From Lachnospiraceae bacterium UBA7086 (GTDB lineage Bacteria > Bacillota > Clostridia > Lachnospirales > Lachnospiraceae): 64,000 nucleotides of DNA. Where the stretch lies: the NCBI GenBank assembly GCA_002492525.1, contig DKZA01000043.1:3208-67207 (forward strand). The letters run 5' to 3'. Below the pieces are notes generated by a model, which was not told where the DNA came from, did not search any database, and saw only the letters and a list, made by a program, of their open reading frames with translations. Numbering within the stretch: the stretch's first letter is position 1; each line of letters starts with the position of its first letter. Below, in pieces: positions 8,353 through 16,914 of the stretch. The translations under genes were made by a program, and so were the position numbers.

Positions 8353-10029
8353 CTATACTTCCATGATAATTGGCAATATCATTGGCCGTCTCTTTGTCTT
8401 CTTCCAGACAAAATCGCTTAACACGTCCTTGATTGTACCCTTAAGTTTACCCCAATCTGTCTTGCCTCTATCCAGGCAATCCTGCACCGCTTCATCCACC
8501 AACAACCTTGCCTCATCCAAAAGCTCATCGGACTCTCTCACATAAACAAATCCCCTGGAAACAATATCCGGGCCGGACACCAGCTGATCGCTGTGAGAAT
8601 CTAACGCCAGCACCACGATCAGAATTCCGTCTTCCGCCAGATGCTGTCTGTCACGCAGCACTACATTCCCCACATCACCGACTCCAAGACCGTCTACCAG
8701 AATAGCTCCTACCGGTACCTTACCTGTCACCTCGGCCTTCTTATCGTCCATCTCCAGCACATCACCGGACTGCAGCATAAAGATATTCTCCTTTGCGATT
8801 CCTAACTGTGCCGCGATCTTAGCCTGCGCCTTTCTGTGTTTGTATTCTCCATGAACAGGAATGGCATATCTGGGCTTCACCAGAGAATAAATCAGCTTAA
8901 TCTCCTCCTGACAGGCATGCCCCGATACATGCACATCCTGGAAAATCACATCCGCACCCTTCATTTGCAGCTCATTGATAACATTGGTCACAGCCTTCTC
9001 ATTTCCCGGTATGGGGTGTGATGAAAAGATAACCGTATCTCCCGGCATAATGGATATTTTCTTATGATTATTGCCCGCCATACGGGAAAGCGCCGCCATA
9101 CTCTCTCCCTGGCTTCCGGTGGTAATGATAACTGTCTTCTCGGGAGGATAATTCTTTAACTCCTCCACATCTATCAGGGTTCGATCCGGTATCTGCAAAT
9201 AACCCAGCTTAGAGGCAGTGTCTATGATATTGACCATACTTCTGCCTTCCACCACTACCTTACGGTCAAACTTATCCGCCGTATTAATAATCTGTCGTAC
9301 TCTGTCTACATTAGACGCAAAAGTAGCTATCAGAATACGGGTATCCTTATGCTCTAAGAAAAGAGAATCAAAAGTCTGTCCAACCGTCTTCTCGGAGGGC
9401 GTAAATCCAAGCCGTTCTGCATTGGTAGAATCACACATCAATGCAAGCACGCCCTTCCTGCCAATCTCCGCAAACCTCTGCAGATCAATAGCATCTCCAA
9501 ACACCGGCGTATAATCCACCTTAAAATCTCCCGTATGCACCACCACGCCTGCCGGTGAATAAATCGCAAGCGCCGCCGCATCCACAATACTGTGATTGGT
9601 CTTGATAAATTCAATCCTGAACTGTCCTAAATTGACAGATTGTCCAAACTTTACCACCTTCCGCTTGGTGGTTCCCATGAGTTCATGTTCCGTAAGCTTG
9701 TTCTCTATGATTCCCATGGTCAGTTTCGTAGCATAAATAGGAACATTTAACTCTTTTAACACGTAAGGCAATGCCCCGATGTGATCCTCATGCCCATGCG
9801 TGATAATAAAACCTTTCACCTTATCCGAATTATCTTTTAAGTACGTAATATCAGGGATTACCAGATCTATTCCCAACATCTCATCTTCTGGAAACGACAG
9901 ACCGCAATCCACCACAATAATGCTATCCTCATATTCAAAGGCAGTAATATTAAGCCCAATCTGCTCCAACCCGCCTAATGGGATAACTTTCAGCCTGCTG
10001 GCTGATCTTCCATCTTCACTTTTCTTCAA
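8353..10029 (-). CDS. rnj: Ribonuclease J
   Basis: 558 residues of the metallo-beta-lactamase/beta-CASP family. The zinc-binding motif THGHEDHIGALPY is at about residue 78, and later motifs include HTGDFKVD and PVHGEYKH. RNase J is a 5'-to-3' exonuclease and endonuclease central to mRNA turnover and 16S maturation in Firmicutes. The start is TTG at 10029 with GGAGGGAAG upstream. No ATG fits the family N-terminus (KVIPLGGLEQIGLN). It lies 22 bases after the DUF1292 gene in the ireB-ruvX series. J1 versus J2 cannot be decided from sequence inspection. Confidence 0.95.
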   Translation of the reverse strand: MKKSEDGRSASRLKVIPLGGLEQIGLNITAFEYEDSIIVVDCGLSFPEDEMLGIDLVIPDITYLKDNSDKVKGFIITHGHEDHIGALPYVLKELNVPIYATKLTMGIIENKLTEHELMGTTKRKVVKFGQSVNLGQFRIEFIKTNHSIVDAAALAIYSPAGVVVHTGDFKVDYTPVFGDAIDLQRFAEIGRKGVLALMCDSTNAERLGFTPSEKTVGQTFDSLFLEHKDTRILIATFASNVDRVRQIINTADKFDRKVVVEGRSMVNIIDTASKLGYLQIPDRTLIDVEELKNYPPEKTVIITTGSQGESMAALSRMAGNNHKKISIMPGDTVIFSSHPIPGNEKAVTNVINELQMKGADVIFQDVHVSGHACQEEIKLIYSLVKPRYAIPVHGEYKHRKAQAKIAAQLGIAKENIFMLQSGDVLEMDDKKAEVTGKVPVGAILVDGLGVGDVGNVVLRDRQHLAEDGILIVVLALDSHSDQLVSGPDIVSRGFVYVRESDELLDEARLLVDEAVQDCLDRGKTDWGKLKGTIKDVLSDFVWKKTKRRPMILPIIMEV

Positions 10030-10051
10030 AAAATCTTCCCTCCATCAAACA

Positions 10052-10306
10052 TTATAATAGTTCTACGTCGTCCAGCATATTTTCAAATACAGCTGCCACT
10101 GCATTTAATTCTTCATCGTCCGTTACGATTTCATATACTGCATTTTCCTCATCTGCCGAAGAAGTATCGCGCATGATAAGCGCCTCGCCGTCCTCTTCCT
10201 CGGAATCTGTCACCAGAAGGTAATCCACACCGCCAAGCCTAGTCTGCTCCAGCACATAAAATGCAACAGGCTCCTCTCCCTCCGGCATAAAAATAATTTT
10301 CTCCAC
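10052..10306 (-). CDS. DUF1292 protein (YrzB-like)
   Basis: 84 residues, very acidic (long Asp/Glu runs), matching the DUF1292 family that follows ruvX in many Firmicutes. The best start is GTG at 10306, ten bases after AAGGAG and one base after the RuvX stop. An upstream in-frame ATG at 10369 would lie deep inside ruvX and give a non-family N-terminus. The biochemical role is unknown; the constant position beside ireB and ruvX is the main clue. Confidence 0.8.
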   Translation of the reverse strand: MEKIIFMPEGEEPVAFYVLEQTRLGGVDYLLVTDSEEEDGEALIMRDTSSADEENAVYEIVTDDEELNAVAAVFENMLDDVELL

Positions 10307-10307
10307 G

Positions 10308-10742
10308 TTACTTATTCTCCTTATTGGCAAGATAGTCCAGATATCCTTGCAGAATAAACACCGCTGCAATCTTATCCACGTAGTCTTTGCGGTGTTCCCT
10401 GCGGATGCCTGCTTCCATCATCGCTCTGTCCGCCGCCACCGTAGTGAGGCGTTCATCCCACATCACCACCGGAAGACCGGTTCTTCTTTCCAACTTGTCC
10501 TGAAATTCCAAAGACAGGGCGGCCCTTTCACCCAGCGTATCGTTCATATTCTTGGGAAATCCCAGTACAATCCTGGTAACCTCGTACTCCACGATCAGTT
10601 CCTCGATACGGGCAAGGGTCTGCCGCAGTTTATTCTCATCTTTTCTTCTGATGATCTCAATCCCCTGCGCCGTAACCAGCAGTGGATCGCTGATGGCCAC
10701 TCCTACCGTTTTGGAACCGAAATCCAATCCCATGATTCTCAT
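10308..10742 (-). CDS. ruvX: RuvX/YqgF nuclease
   Basis: 144 residues with the RNase H-like fold signature MRIMGLDFGSKTVGVAISD at the N-terminus, IVLGFPKNMNDTLGERA in the middle, and WDERLTTVAADR holding acidic active-site residues. YqgF proteins process the 5' end of pre-16S rRNA and have been annotated as Holliday-junction resolvases. It lies between ireB and the DUF1292 gene, the standard Firmicutes order, and is almost certainly co-transcribed with both. Confidence 0.93.
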   Translation of the reverse strand: MRIMGLDFGSKTVGVAISDPLLVTAQGIEIIRRKDENKLRQTLARIEELIVEYEVTRIVLGFPKNMNDTLGERAALSLEFQDKLERRTGLPVVMWDERLTTVAADRAMMEAGIRREHRKDYVDKIAAVFILQGYLDYLANKENK

Positions 10743-10785
10743 TTGCCGCTATCTCTTCCTGTATAGATTGCACATTTCGCTCAAT

Positions 10786-11055
10786 CTACTGTCCTTTTAC
10801 AATAGAATTCTTGATGTATTCTACCAGCATTTCCTCTACCAGTTCATCACGCTCGACTTTCATGATCAGACTGCGGGCGCTCTTATGACTCGTAATATAT
10901 GTGGGATCACCGGACATAATATATCCCACAATCTGGTTAACCGGATTGTATCCCTTCTCTGTCAGTGCTTCATACACCGTAGACAGCACCAGCTTCACTC
11001 CTGTCTCCGGTTCGGTCTCTACCGTAAAAAATTGTGTATTCTCTAAATCCTGCAT
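10786..11055 (-). CDS. IreB family regulatory phosphoprotein
   Basis: 89 residues that match the IreB/YrzL (DUF965) family over the full length (ETGVKLVLSTVYEALTEKGYNP, GYIMSGDPTYITSH). In Enterococcus, IreB is phosphorylated by the PASTA kinase IreK and influences cephalosporin resistance. Its Thr residues near the N-terminus (ENTQFFTVETEP) fit the phosphorylation region. It is the first gene of the minus-strand series that runs through ruvX, DUF1292 and RNase J. A 17-spaced promoter lies about 50 bases upstream. Confidence 0.9.
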   Translation of the reverse strand: MQDLENTQFFTVETEPETGVKLVLSTVYEALTEKGYNPVNQIVGYIMSGDPTYITSHKSARSLIMKVERDELVEEMLVEYIKNSIVKGQ

Positions 11056-11107
11056 CGTTTCACGCCCTTATCTATTGTCTCGATTTGGTTTTATCCCTAT
11101 TATTACC

Positions 11108-11136
11108 ATAATACTCTATCGTCACACAAAATTCAA
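11108..11136 (-). promoter_or_regulatory. Promoter of the ireB-ruvX series
   Basis: On the minus strand TTGAAT (11131-11136) and TATTAT (11108-11113) have a 17-base spacer, with the ireB ATG about 50 bases downstream. Confidence 0.5.
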
Positions 11137-11198
11137 TCACAAAGTCTGACTCTGCCTGAAAACGGCTTAGACATACTCTCCTGACATTTTACGGAAAA

Positions 11199-12518
11199 TC
11201 ATTCAAACAGCATGATATCCTCTTCCAAAAAACCGGTGATTCTTCCGCAGACAATAGTATTATGCAAATCCTCTCCATCCTGTGTATGCTTTGCCGCCCG
11301 GATATACTGCATAGCATGTCCTATCCAATAGTCCTGTCCGTCTATCACTTGCTTTTCTTCCCATAAAACTTCCACTTCCCTGCCCACAAAACCGGCCCGG
11401 TACGCATGGGACATCCGCCGTCCCTCCTCCATAAGAATGGCACTGCGCCTGCCCTTCTCAGCCTCCGTAAGCTGTCCCTCCATCAAAGCCGCCCGGGTAC
11501 CCTTTCGCTTTGAGTACTTAAAAATATGCATCTCAAAAAAACGTACCCGCCGAAGAAATTCTTCTGTCTCCTCGAATTCTTCTTGCGTCTCTCCCGGAAA
11601 TCCTACAATTACATCCGTGGTGATCGCCGGGTCTTCATAGTATCGTCTCAGACATGCCACCGCCTGAAAATATGCTTCGCGGTCGTAATGTCTGTTCATC
11701 CTGCGAAGAACGGCATCGCTGCCGCTTTGCAGGGAAAGATGAAAATGCGGACAGACTTTAGGCATTTTGCTGATTTCCCTCGCAAACTCCTCCGTCACAA
11801 TACGCGGCTCCAAAGAGCCCAGCCTGATCCTGCTTATTCCTTCTATCTCATGCAGTTTATATAACAAAGGCACCAGCTCGCAGCTGCCCCTGTCTGTTCC
11901 GTAAGAACTGATGTGTATGCCGGTCAATACAATCTCTTTATATCCCTCCCCGGCAATTCCTCGCACTTCTTTCAGGATATCTTCCTCTCTGCGGCTCCTG
12001 ACGCGCCCTCTGGCATAAGGAATAATACAGTAAGAGCAGAACTGATTGCAGCCGTCCTGAATTTTAATATAGGCCCGGGTATGTTCCGCTGTTTTCTGTA
12101 GTCTCATTTCTTCATAATCACATGCCTGATTGATATCGATTACATCACAGACCGCTTTTCCCGTATCTTCCCGTTTTGCCAGGTAGTTCTCCAGAATCTC
12201 AATCAGGTCTCTCTTACGGTTATTGCCGATGGCAAGATCCACCGTACCGTCCTTTACAATGATCTCTTTTCCCGTCTGTACATAACAGCCCACGGCTACC
12301 ACCACGGCATGCGGATTTATTTTCCGCGCGCGATGAAGCATCTGCCGGCTTTTTCTATCAGCAATATTAGTCACAGTACAGGTATTTACAATATAAATAT
12401 CCGCCGGCTCATCAAATGATACAATTCTATAGCCCTTTTCTTGTAACATTTGTTGCATAACATCTAACTCGTAACTGTTCACCTTACATCCCAAATTATG
12501 TAATGCTACACTTTTCAT
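11199..12518 (-). CDS. mtaB: tRNA t6A37 methylthiotransferase MtaB
   Basis: A 439-residue radical-SAM methylthiotransferase that converts t6A37 to ms2t6A37 in ANN-decoding tRNAs. The N-terminal domain has the three auxiliary-cluster cysteines in LGCKVNSYE, NTCTVTN and GCYVQTG. The radical-SAM motif CNQFCSYCIIPYARG is at about residue 155. A C-terminal TRAM-like domain follows. The short N-terminus LHNLGCKVNSYELDVM separates MtaB from MiaB. It is transcribed divergently from the HPr-like gene. It stands near other tRNA modification genes (trhP, trmR, thiI), though not in one operon with all of them. Confidence 0.94.
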   Translation of the reverse strand: MKSVALHNLGCKVNSYELDVMQQMLQEKGYRIVSFDEPADIYIVNTCTVTNIADRKSRQMLHRARKINPHAVVVAVGCYVQTGKEIIVKDGTVDLAIGNNRKRDLIEILENYLAKREDTGKAVCDVIDINQACDYEEMRLQKTAEHTRAYIKIQDGCNQFCSYCIIPYARGRVRSRREEDILKEVRGIAGEGYKEIVLTGIHISSYGTDRGSCELVPLLYKLHEIEGISRIRLGSLEPRIVTEEFAREISKMPKVCPHFHLSLQSGSDAVLRRMNRHYDREAYFQAVACLRRYYEDPAITTDVIVGFPGETQEEFEETEEFLRRVRFFEMHIFKYSKRKGTRAALMEGQLTEAEKGRRSAILMEEGRRMSHAYRAGFVGREVEVLWEEKQVIDGQDYWIGHAMQYIRAAKHTQDGEDLHNTIVCGRITGFLEEDIMLFE

Positions 12519-12551
12519 AGTAATCCCCGTGTTTTTTGTGTTGTTTTAGCA

Positions 12552-12580
12552 TTGACTTTTATACCCGCAACATTTAGTAT
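12552..12580 (+). promoter_or_regulatory. Promoter of the HPr-like gene
   Basis: TTGACT (12552-12557) and TAGTAT (12575-12580) are 17 bases apart, followed after 29 bases by AAAGGAGG and the ATG at 12620. Confidence 0.6.
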
Positions 12581-12619
12581 TATAGCAGAAAGCATAAAAG
12601 TAAAGGAGGTAATTTCCAA

Positions 12620-12850
12620 ATGAAAACAATACAGATTTCACTCAATTCTATTGATAAGGTTAAATCATTTGTAAACGATATCACAAAATTTGATTATGAC
12701 TTCGATTTAGTATCCGGCCGATATGTAATCGATGCCAAATCCATCATGGGTATCTTTAGTTTGGATTTATCCAAACCCATTGACCTCAATATCCATGCCG
12801 AAGATGGAACTGATGAAGTTATGGAAGTTCTGAAACCCTACATCATGTAA
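12620..12850 (+). CDS. HPr-like protein without the active-site histidine
   Basis: 76 residues that align with phosphocarrier HPr from end to end. The Ser46 region is kept almost exactly (AKSIMGIFSLDLSKP), while the segment that should hold GIHARPA is missing about four residues and contains no His. It therefore cannot carry phosphate between PTS enzyme I and EII. By analogy with Bacillus Crh, which also lacks this His, it could act through Ser phosphorylation by HPr kinase and CcpA. It is a single gene with its own promoter, a strong AAAGGAGG site and a terminator. A true HPr must be elsewhere. Confidence 0.8.
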   Translation: MKTIQISLNSIDKVKSFVNDITKFDYDFDLVSGRYVIDAKSIMGIFSLDLSKPIDLNIHAEDGTDEVMEVLKPYIM

Positions 12851-12874
12851 TCGCTCTTTGCGAGAGAAAAAGGG

Positions 12875-12908
12875 AGAATCACTTGCACTGTGTAAGTGGT
12901 TCTTTTTT
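12875..12908 (+). terminator. Terminator of the HPr-like gene
   Basis: A 13-bp stem with two wobbles (AGAATCACTTGCA with TGTAAGTGGTTCT) and a 3-base loop, followed by six T. Confidence 0.85.
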
Positions 12909-12949
12909 GTTGGCAGTCTCATCACCAGACTGCCTCTATATCGCCACCT

Positions 12950-14128
12950 CTAACGGACAATAATCAGTTCCTCCTCCGTAACCGCTTTCTCCACCAGCTC
13001 CTCTATTTTCTCCTGCAGATTCTGCTCGTGCTTTCTGATGATGTTTAGATTCGGCTTTGTAACCGGATGTTTCGCCACAAAAATAGTACAGCAGTCCTCA
13101 TAGGGAAGAATAGACGTCTCATAGGTATCAATCTTTTCAGAAATCTCCACAATCTCCATCTTATCAAAACCGATCAAAGGTCTGTACACCGGCATGGTAC
13201 AGACTTCATTGGTAGCCGCCAGGCTGTGCATGGTCTGGGATGCCACCTGACCGATGCTCTCTCCGGTAATCAGACCCAGACACTCGGTCTGTCTGGCAAT
13301 GTGTTCCGCAATACGCATCATATAACGGCGCATAATGATCGTCAGTTCATCGTGGGGACATTTATCATAGATATAAAGCTGAATATCTGTAAAGTTGATA
13401 ACATGCAGATAAACAGGCCCCGCATAGGCTGAGACTTTGCGGGCCAGATCCACCACCTTCTGCTTTGCGCGCTCGCTGGTATAAGGCGGCGCATGAAAAT
13501 ACACCGCATCAATCTTGACCCCGCGCTTTGCGATCATCCAGCCAGCCACCGGGGAATCAATACCGCCCGAGAGCAAAAGCATCGCCTTGCCGCCCGTACC
13601 CACAGGCATACCGCCCGGCCCGGGTATGATTTCCGAATAAAGATAAATCATATCCCTGATTTCCACGTTGAGAAGAATATCCGGCTTGTGTACATCCACA
13701 CTCATCTCCGGATACGCATCCAGCACAATACCGCCCAATTCCCTGTTGATCTCCATAGAATCAAGAGGATAGTTCTTGCGCGCCCGTCTGGCCGCCACTT
13801 TAAACGTCTTATGCTTGTCCGGATACACTTCATCTATATAACAGATTACGGCCTCTCCCAGCTTCTCAAAACCCTCATCCTGCACATGCACCACCGGACA
13901 GATTCCGGAAATTCCGAACACTTTCTGCAGGTTCTCCACCGTTTCATCGTAATCAAATTCTGTGAGTGCATCCACGTAAATACGTCCGTCCGTTCTGCGC
14001 ACGGCAAATTCTCCCTCCGACTTCCTGAGGGCATACTTAATCTGTTTGACCAAGGCTTCTTCAAACAGATAACGGTTTTTCCCCTTTACACCGATCTCGG
14101 CGTACTTAATCAAAAATGACTTGTACAT
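12950..14128 (-). CDS. thiI: tRNA uracil-4 sulfurtransferase ThiI
   Basis: 392 residues: N-terminal ferredoxin-like and THUMP domains (about 1-165), then a PP-loop adenylation domain with LLLSGGIDSPVAGWMIAKRG at about residue 183. It activates U8 of tRNA and accepts sulfur to form 4-thiouridine. No C-terminal rhodanese domain is present. Sulfur is therefore passed directly by a dedicated cysteine desulfurase, and that gene lies immediately upstream. GGAGG precedes the ATG. Confidence 0.94.
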   Translation of the reverse strand: MYKSFLIKYAEIGVKGKNRYLFEEALVKQIKYALRKSEGEFAVRRTDGRIYVDALTEFDYDETVENLQKVFGISGICPVVHVQDEGFEKLGEAVICYIDEVYPDKHKTFKVAARRARKNYPLDSMEINRELGGIVLDAYPEMSVDVHKPDILLNVEIRDMIYLYSEIIPGPGGMPVGTGGKAMLLLSGGIDSPVAGWMIAKRGVKIDAVYFHAPPYTSERAKQKVVDLARKVSAYAGPVYLHVINFTDIQLYIYDKCPHDELTIIMRRYMMRIAEHIARQTECLGLITGESIGQVASQTMHSLAATNEVCTMPVYRPLIGFDKMEIVEISEKIDTYETSILPYEDCCTIFVAKHPVTKPNLNIIRKHEQNLQEKIEELVEKAVTEEELIIVR

Positions 14129-14280
14129 ACTATTCCTCCATGTCAGAGCAGTTTACTGCAATCTGTCTCCCATCCGTCATTGTATTGTTCTCTCATGGCG
14201 GCACGGATAGATTTCTCACTGCCGCCCCGCCATTTGAATCTATTACCATTATAAAATTCTGTGTGATTCGGACGATTTCT

Positions 14281-15435
14281 TTATCGTCTCATATATTTTC
14301 TCAGCATGGGCACCATCTCGCATAAAGTCTGCACCGTATATTCAATCTCCTCCTTGGTAGTAAATACAGAAAGGCTGAAACGGATTGTAGACTCCAACAG
14401 TTCCTTCTCCACACCAATGGCCTTTAACGTGGCAGAAGGCTGCGGTTTATGGGCAGCGCAGGCACTTCCTGCGGACACATAAATGCCCCGTTCTTCCAAC
14501 GCATGCAAAAGCACTTCGCTGCGGACGCCCGGTACGGAAAGACTCACAATATGCGCGGTCCCTTCCCTGCCCGGACAGCCATTGACTTTTATTCCTTCTA
14601 TCCGGCTGGCCCCGCTTATCAGCATCTCCCGCAGTCCATACATTTTCTCCATATCACGATCCAGATCCTGATATACCATTTCCGCCGCCATGGCCATTCC
14701 GGCAATCCCGGCCACATTCTCTGTGCCGGAACGCATCCCCTTCTGCTGGCCGCCGCCGTACATGATCGGATTTACTTTAGCGCCCTCTCTCACATAAAGA
14801 AAACCAATGCCTTTCGGCCCATGAATCTTATGGGCGCTGACCGATAACATATCAATCTGCATTTTTTTCGGATAAATACGGAATTTACCAAAACCTTGTA
14901 CCGCATCCACATGAAACAGCGTCTGCGGATTGCATCTCTTAATCAGCGCCCCTGCCTCTGCAATGGGCTGTATGCTGCCTATCTCATTGTTCGTGTGCAT
15001 AATCGACACCAGAATGGTATCCTGTCTGATGGCGCGCTCCAGATCCTGAAGCCGTATCCTGCCTTCTTTGTCTACCGGAAGATAAGTCACCTCAAACCCC
15101 TGGTTTTGCAGATATGCCATAGGCTGTAAGACAGCCGGATGTTCAATCCGTGTTGTAATAAGATGACGGCCTCTCCTGTGGTTCGCCATCGCCGTACCGA
15201 TCAGTGCAATATTATCAGATTCCGTTCCCCCTGAGGTGAACAGTATCTCCTTTTCGCTCACTTTTAAGATTTTTGCAAGTGTCTCTCTGGCATCTCTTAC
15301 GTACTGTTCTGCTTCCACGCCTTTATGGTGCATACTGGAAGGGTTGCCGTAATGTTCACACAGGATCTTGTGCGTCAACTGCGCAACCTCGTCAAAGCAT
15401 CTGGTCGTCGCAGAATTATCCAAATACACTTCCAT
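14281..15435 (-). CDS. Cysteine desulfurase (NifS/IscS-like)
   Basis: A 384-residue PLP enzyme that takes sulfur from cysteine. The PLP Lys is in VSAHKIHGPKGIGFLY (about residue 205), and the persulfide Cys is in SAGSACAAHKPQPS (about residue 330). It lies 150 bases upstream of thiI on the same strand, and the pair is known as the NifZ/ThiI arrangement in Firmicutes. It most likely feeds tRNA thiolation; no isc or suf scaffold gene is near. AAAGGA lies before the ATG. Confidence 0.92.
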   Translation of the reverse strand: MEVYLDNSATTRCFDEVAQLTHKILCEHYGNPSSMHHKGVEAEQYVRDARETLAKILKVSEKEILFTSGGTESDNIALIGTAMANHRRGRHLITTRIEHPAVLQPMAYLQNQGFEVTYLPVDKEGRIRLQDLERAIRQDTILVSIMHTNNEIGSIQPIAEAGALIKRCNPQTLFHVDAVQGFGKFRIYPKKMQIDMLSVSAHKIHGPKGIGFLYVREGAKVNPIMYGGGQQKGMRSGTENVAGIAGMAMAAEMVYQDLDRDMEKMYGLREMLISGASRIEGIKVNGCPGREGTAHIVSLSVPGVRSEVLLHALEERGIYVSAGSACAAHKPQPSATLKAIGVEKELLESTIRFSLSVFTTKEEIEYTVQTLCEMVPMLRKYMRR

Positions 15436-15566
15436 TTTAGCCGTTCCTTTCTCTCAGATTTCATATTCTACGGAAGTTTTGTCACAGACAAAAATTTAGG
15501 AATATTCTTCTCTTCATACTTATATACTATACTATGTGCTTTTTTAAAGAAGGTCACTTACAGCTC

Positions 15567-16307
15567 CTATTCCTCCAGATGATACATCAGCCAGGACAGA
15601 ACCGTAAGTCCTGCCGTCTCTGTCCTGAGAATCCTTTTGCCCAGTGTAACAGGCTCTATTCCGGCCGCCAATGCCGTCTGAATCTCGCCCTCCTCAAAGC
15701 CGCCCTCGGGCCCGATAAAGACCGCTATACGCTGTCCGGGCCTTACCGCCTCTATCAAAGACCTGGTATGAGACATGTCCTCTGCCAGTTCATAGGGAAT
15801 CAATCGGACATCCATATCTTTGGCAGTCTCCACCGCCTCCTGAAAGGTGACCGGTGTATGCACCAGCGGTATCACACCCCGTCTGCTCTGTTTGGCCGCA
15901 GCCTCACTGATCCCCTGCCATCGATTCACCTTGTTGGCTGCCTTTTTCTCATCCAGCTTTACCACACAACGTTTCGCCGCCACCGGAATAATCTCATGAA
16001 CGCCCAGTTCCACAGCCTTCTGTACAATAAGTTCCATCTTGTCCGCCTTAGGGAGCGCTTGAAAAAGATAAATTTCCGCAGGAAGTTCCACGCCTTCCTC
16101 CTTGACAAAGCGGAGGGTACAGACGACTGTATCCTCCGCAAATTCTTCTATTCCACATCGATATTCTCTGCCATCCATCCCGTTGCTTACAGAAATCTCT
16201 TCACCGGGTTTCATGCGCAGAACGTTTTTGATATGGTTTACATCACTTCCGGTAATGATAATCCTCTTACCCTGTATTTGTGATGGTTCTACAAAAAACT
16301 GATACAT
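15567..16307 (-). CDS. rsmE: 16S rRNA m3U1498 methyltransferase
   Basis: A 246-residue SPOUT-class enzyme with an N-terminal PUA-like domain (MYQFFVEPSQIQG, ITGSDVNHIKNVLRMKPGEEI) and the C-terminal knot motif FIGPEGGFEEGEI with LGKRILRTETAG. It methylates U1498 in the decoding region of 16S rRNA. GGAG precedes the ATG. It is close to prmA, a common neighbour, but here a VanZ gene sits between the two. Confidence 0.94.
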   Translation of the reverse strand: MYQFFVEPSQIQGKRIIITGSDVNHIKNVLRMKPGEEISVSNGMDGREYRCGIEEFAEDTVVCTLRFVKEEGVELPAEIYLFQALPKADKMELIVQKAVELGVHEIIPVAAKRCVVKLDEKKAANKVNRWQGISEAAAKQSRRGVIPLVHTPVTFQEAVETAKDMDVRLIPYELAEDMSHTRSLIEAVRPGQRIAVFIGPEGGFEEGEIQTALAAGIEPVTLGKRILRTETAGLTVLSWLMYHLEE

Positions 16308-16345
16308 GGTTTTACTCCTACAGTCTGATCCGCATATTTACTACA

Positions 16346-16876
16346 TCAGCCTGGTTCCTGACTCTTTTTGCTTCTCCTGCGCCTTATTGTCTGAATCAAC
16401 CTGCCAAGCAGTATAAAAACGATTACACCTAACAAGGCGCCTGAACTGTCTATCAGCACGTCGCTGATCCGTCCCGACCTTCCGGCCACAAACAATTGAT
16501 GAAATTCATCGCTGGCAGCGTATACAGCAGTCGTCAGAAACGCTGCCGCACTCCTGCGAAAAAGCGCCATCTCCCACAGACCAAGCCAGACAAACAACAA
16601 GATCGACAGAATGGCAAACTCTGTCATATGCGCCCCTTTTCTCACAAAATATTCAATGGTATTGGCAATTTCCCGCATCTGTTCCTCATCCAGATTCCAA
16701 TGGAAGAAATGTCCTGTAGAACTGACCATACGGTAACTCAAACTCTCACTGACAGCGCTGGACTCCTCTTTGGTCTGTGCCGAAAAAGCAAAAATAACGC
16801 ACATCCAGACAAGCGCCAGAATTCCCGCCAGACATCTTAATAATTTCATGGTTGTTTTTTCTGTCGTTTTTTTCAT
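16346..16876 (-). CDS. VanZ family membrane protein
   Basis: 176 residues with four to five hydrophobic segments and family landmarks FSAQTKEESSAVSESLS, VRKGAHMTEFAILSILLF and AASDEFHQLFVAGRSGRISDVLIDSSGALLG. VanZ proteins are integral membrane proteins. The name comes from teicoplanin resistance clusters, but most members, as here, are not linked to resistance genes. A Lys-rich tail ends the protein. It sits between prmA and rsmE on the same strand. The role is unknown. Confidence 0.85.
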   Translation of the reverse strand: MKKTTEKTTMKLLRCLAGILALVWMCVIFAFSAQTKEESSAVSESLSYRMVSSTGHFFHWNLDEEQMREIANTIEYFVRKGAHMTEFAILSILLFVWLGLWEMALFRRSAAAFLTTAVYAASDEFHQLFVAGRSGRISDVLIDSSGALLGVIVFILLGRLIQTIRRRRSKKSQEPG

Positions 16877-16914
16877 ATTTTCCCTATTCCACGATACATC
16901 AAAGGCTACCCCTT

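Noticed and set aside
16346..16876. VanZ gene as part of a glycopeptide resistance cluster
   Set aside because: No vanH, vanA, vanX, vanR or vanS gene nearby; VanZ proteins are widespread in Clostridia without resistance.
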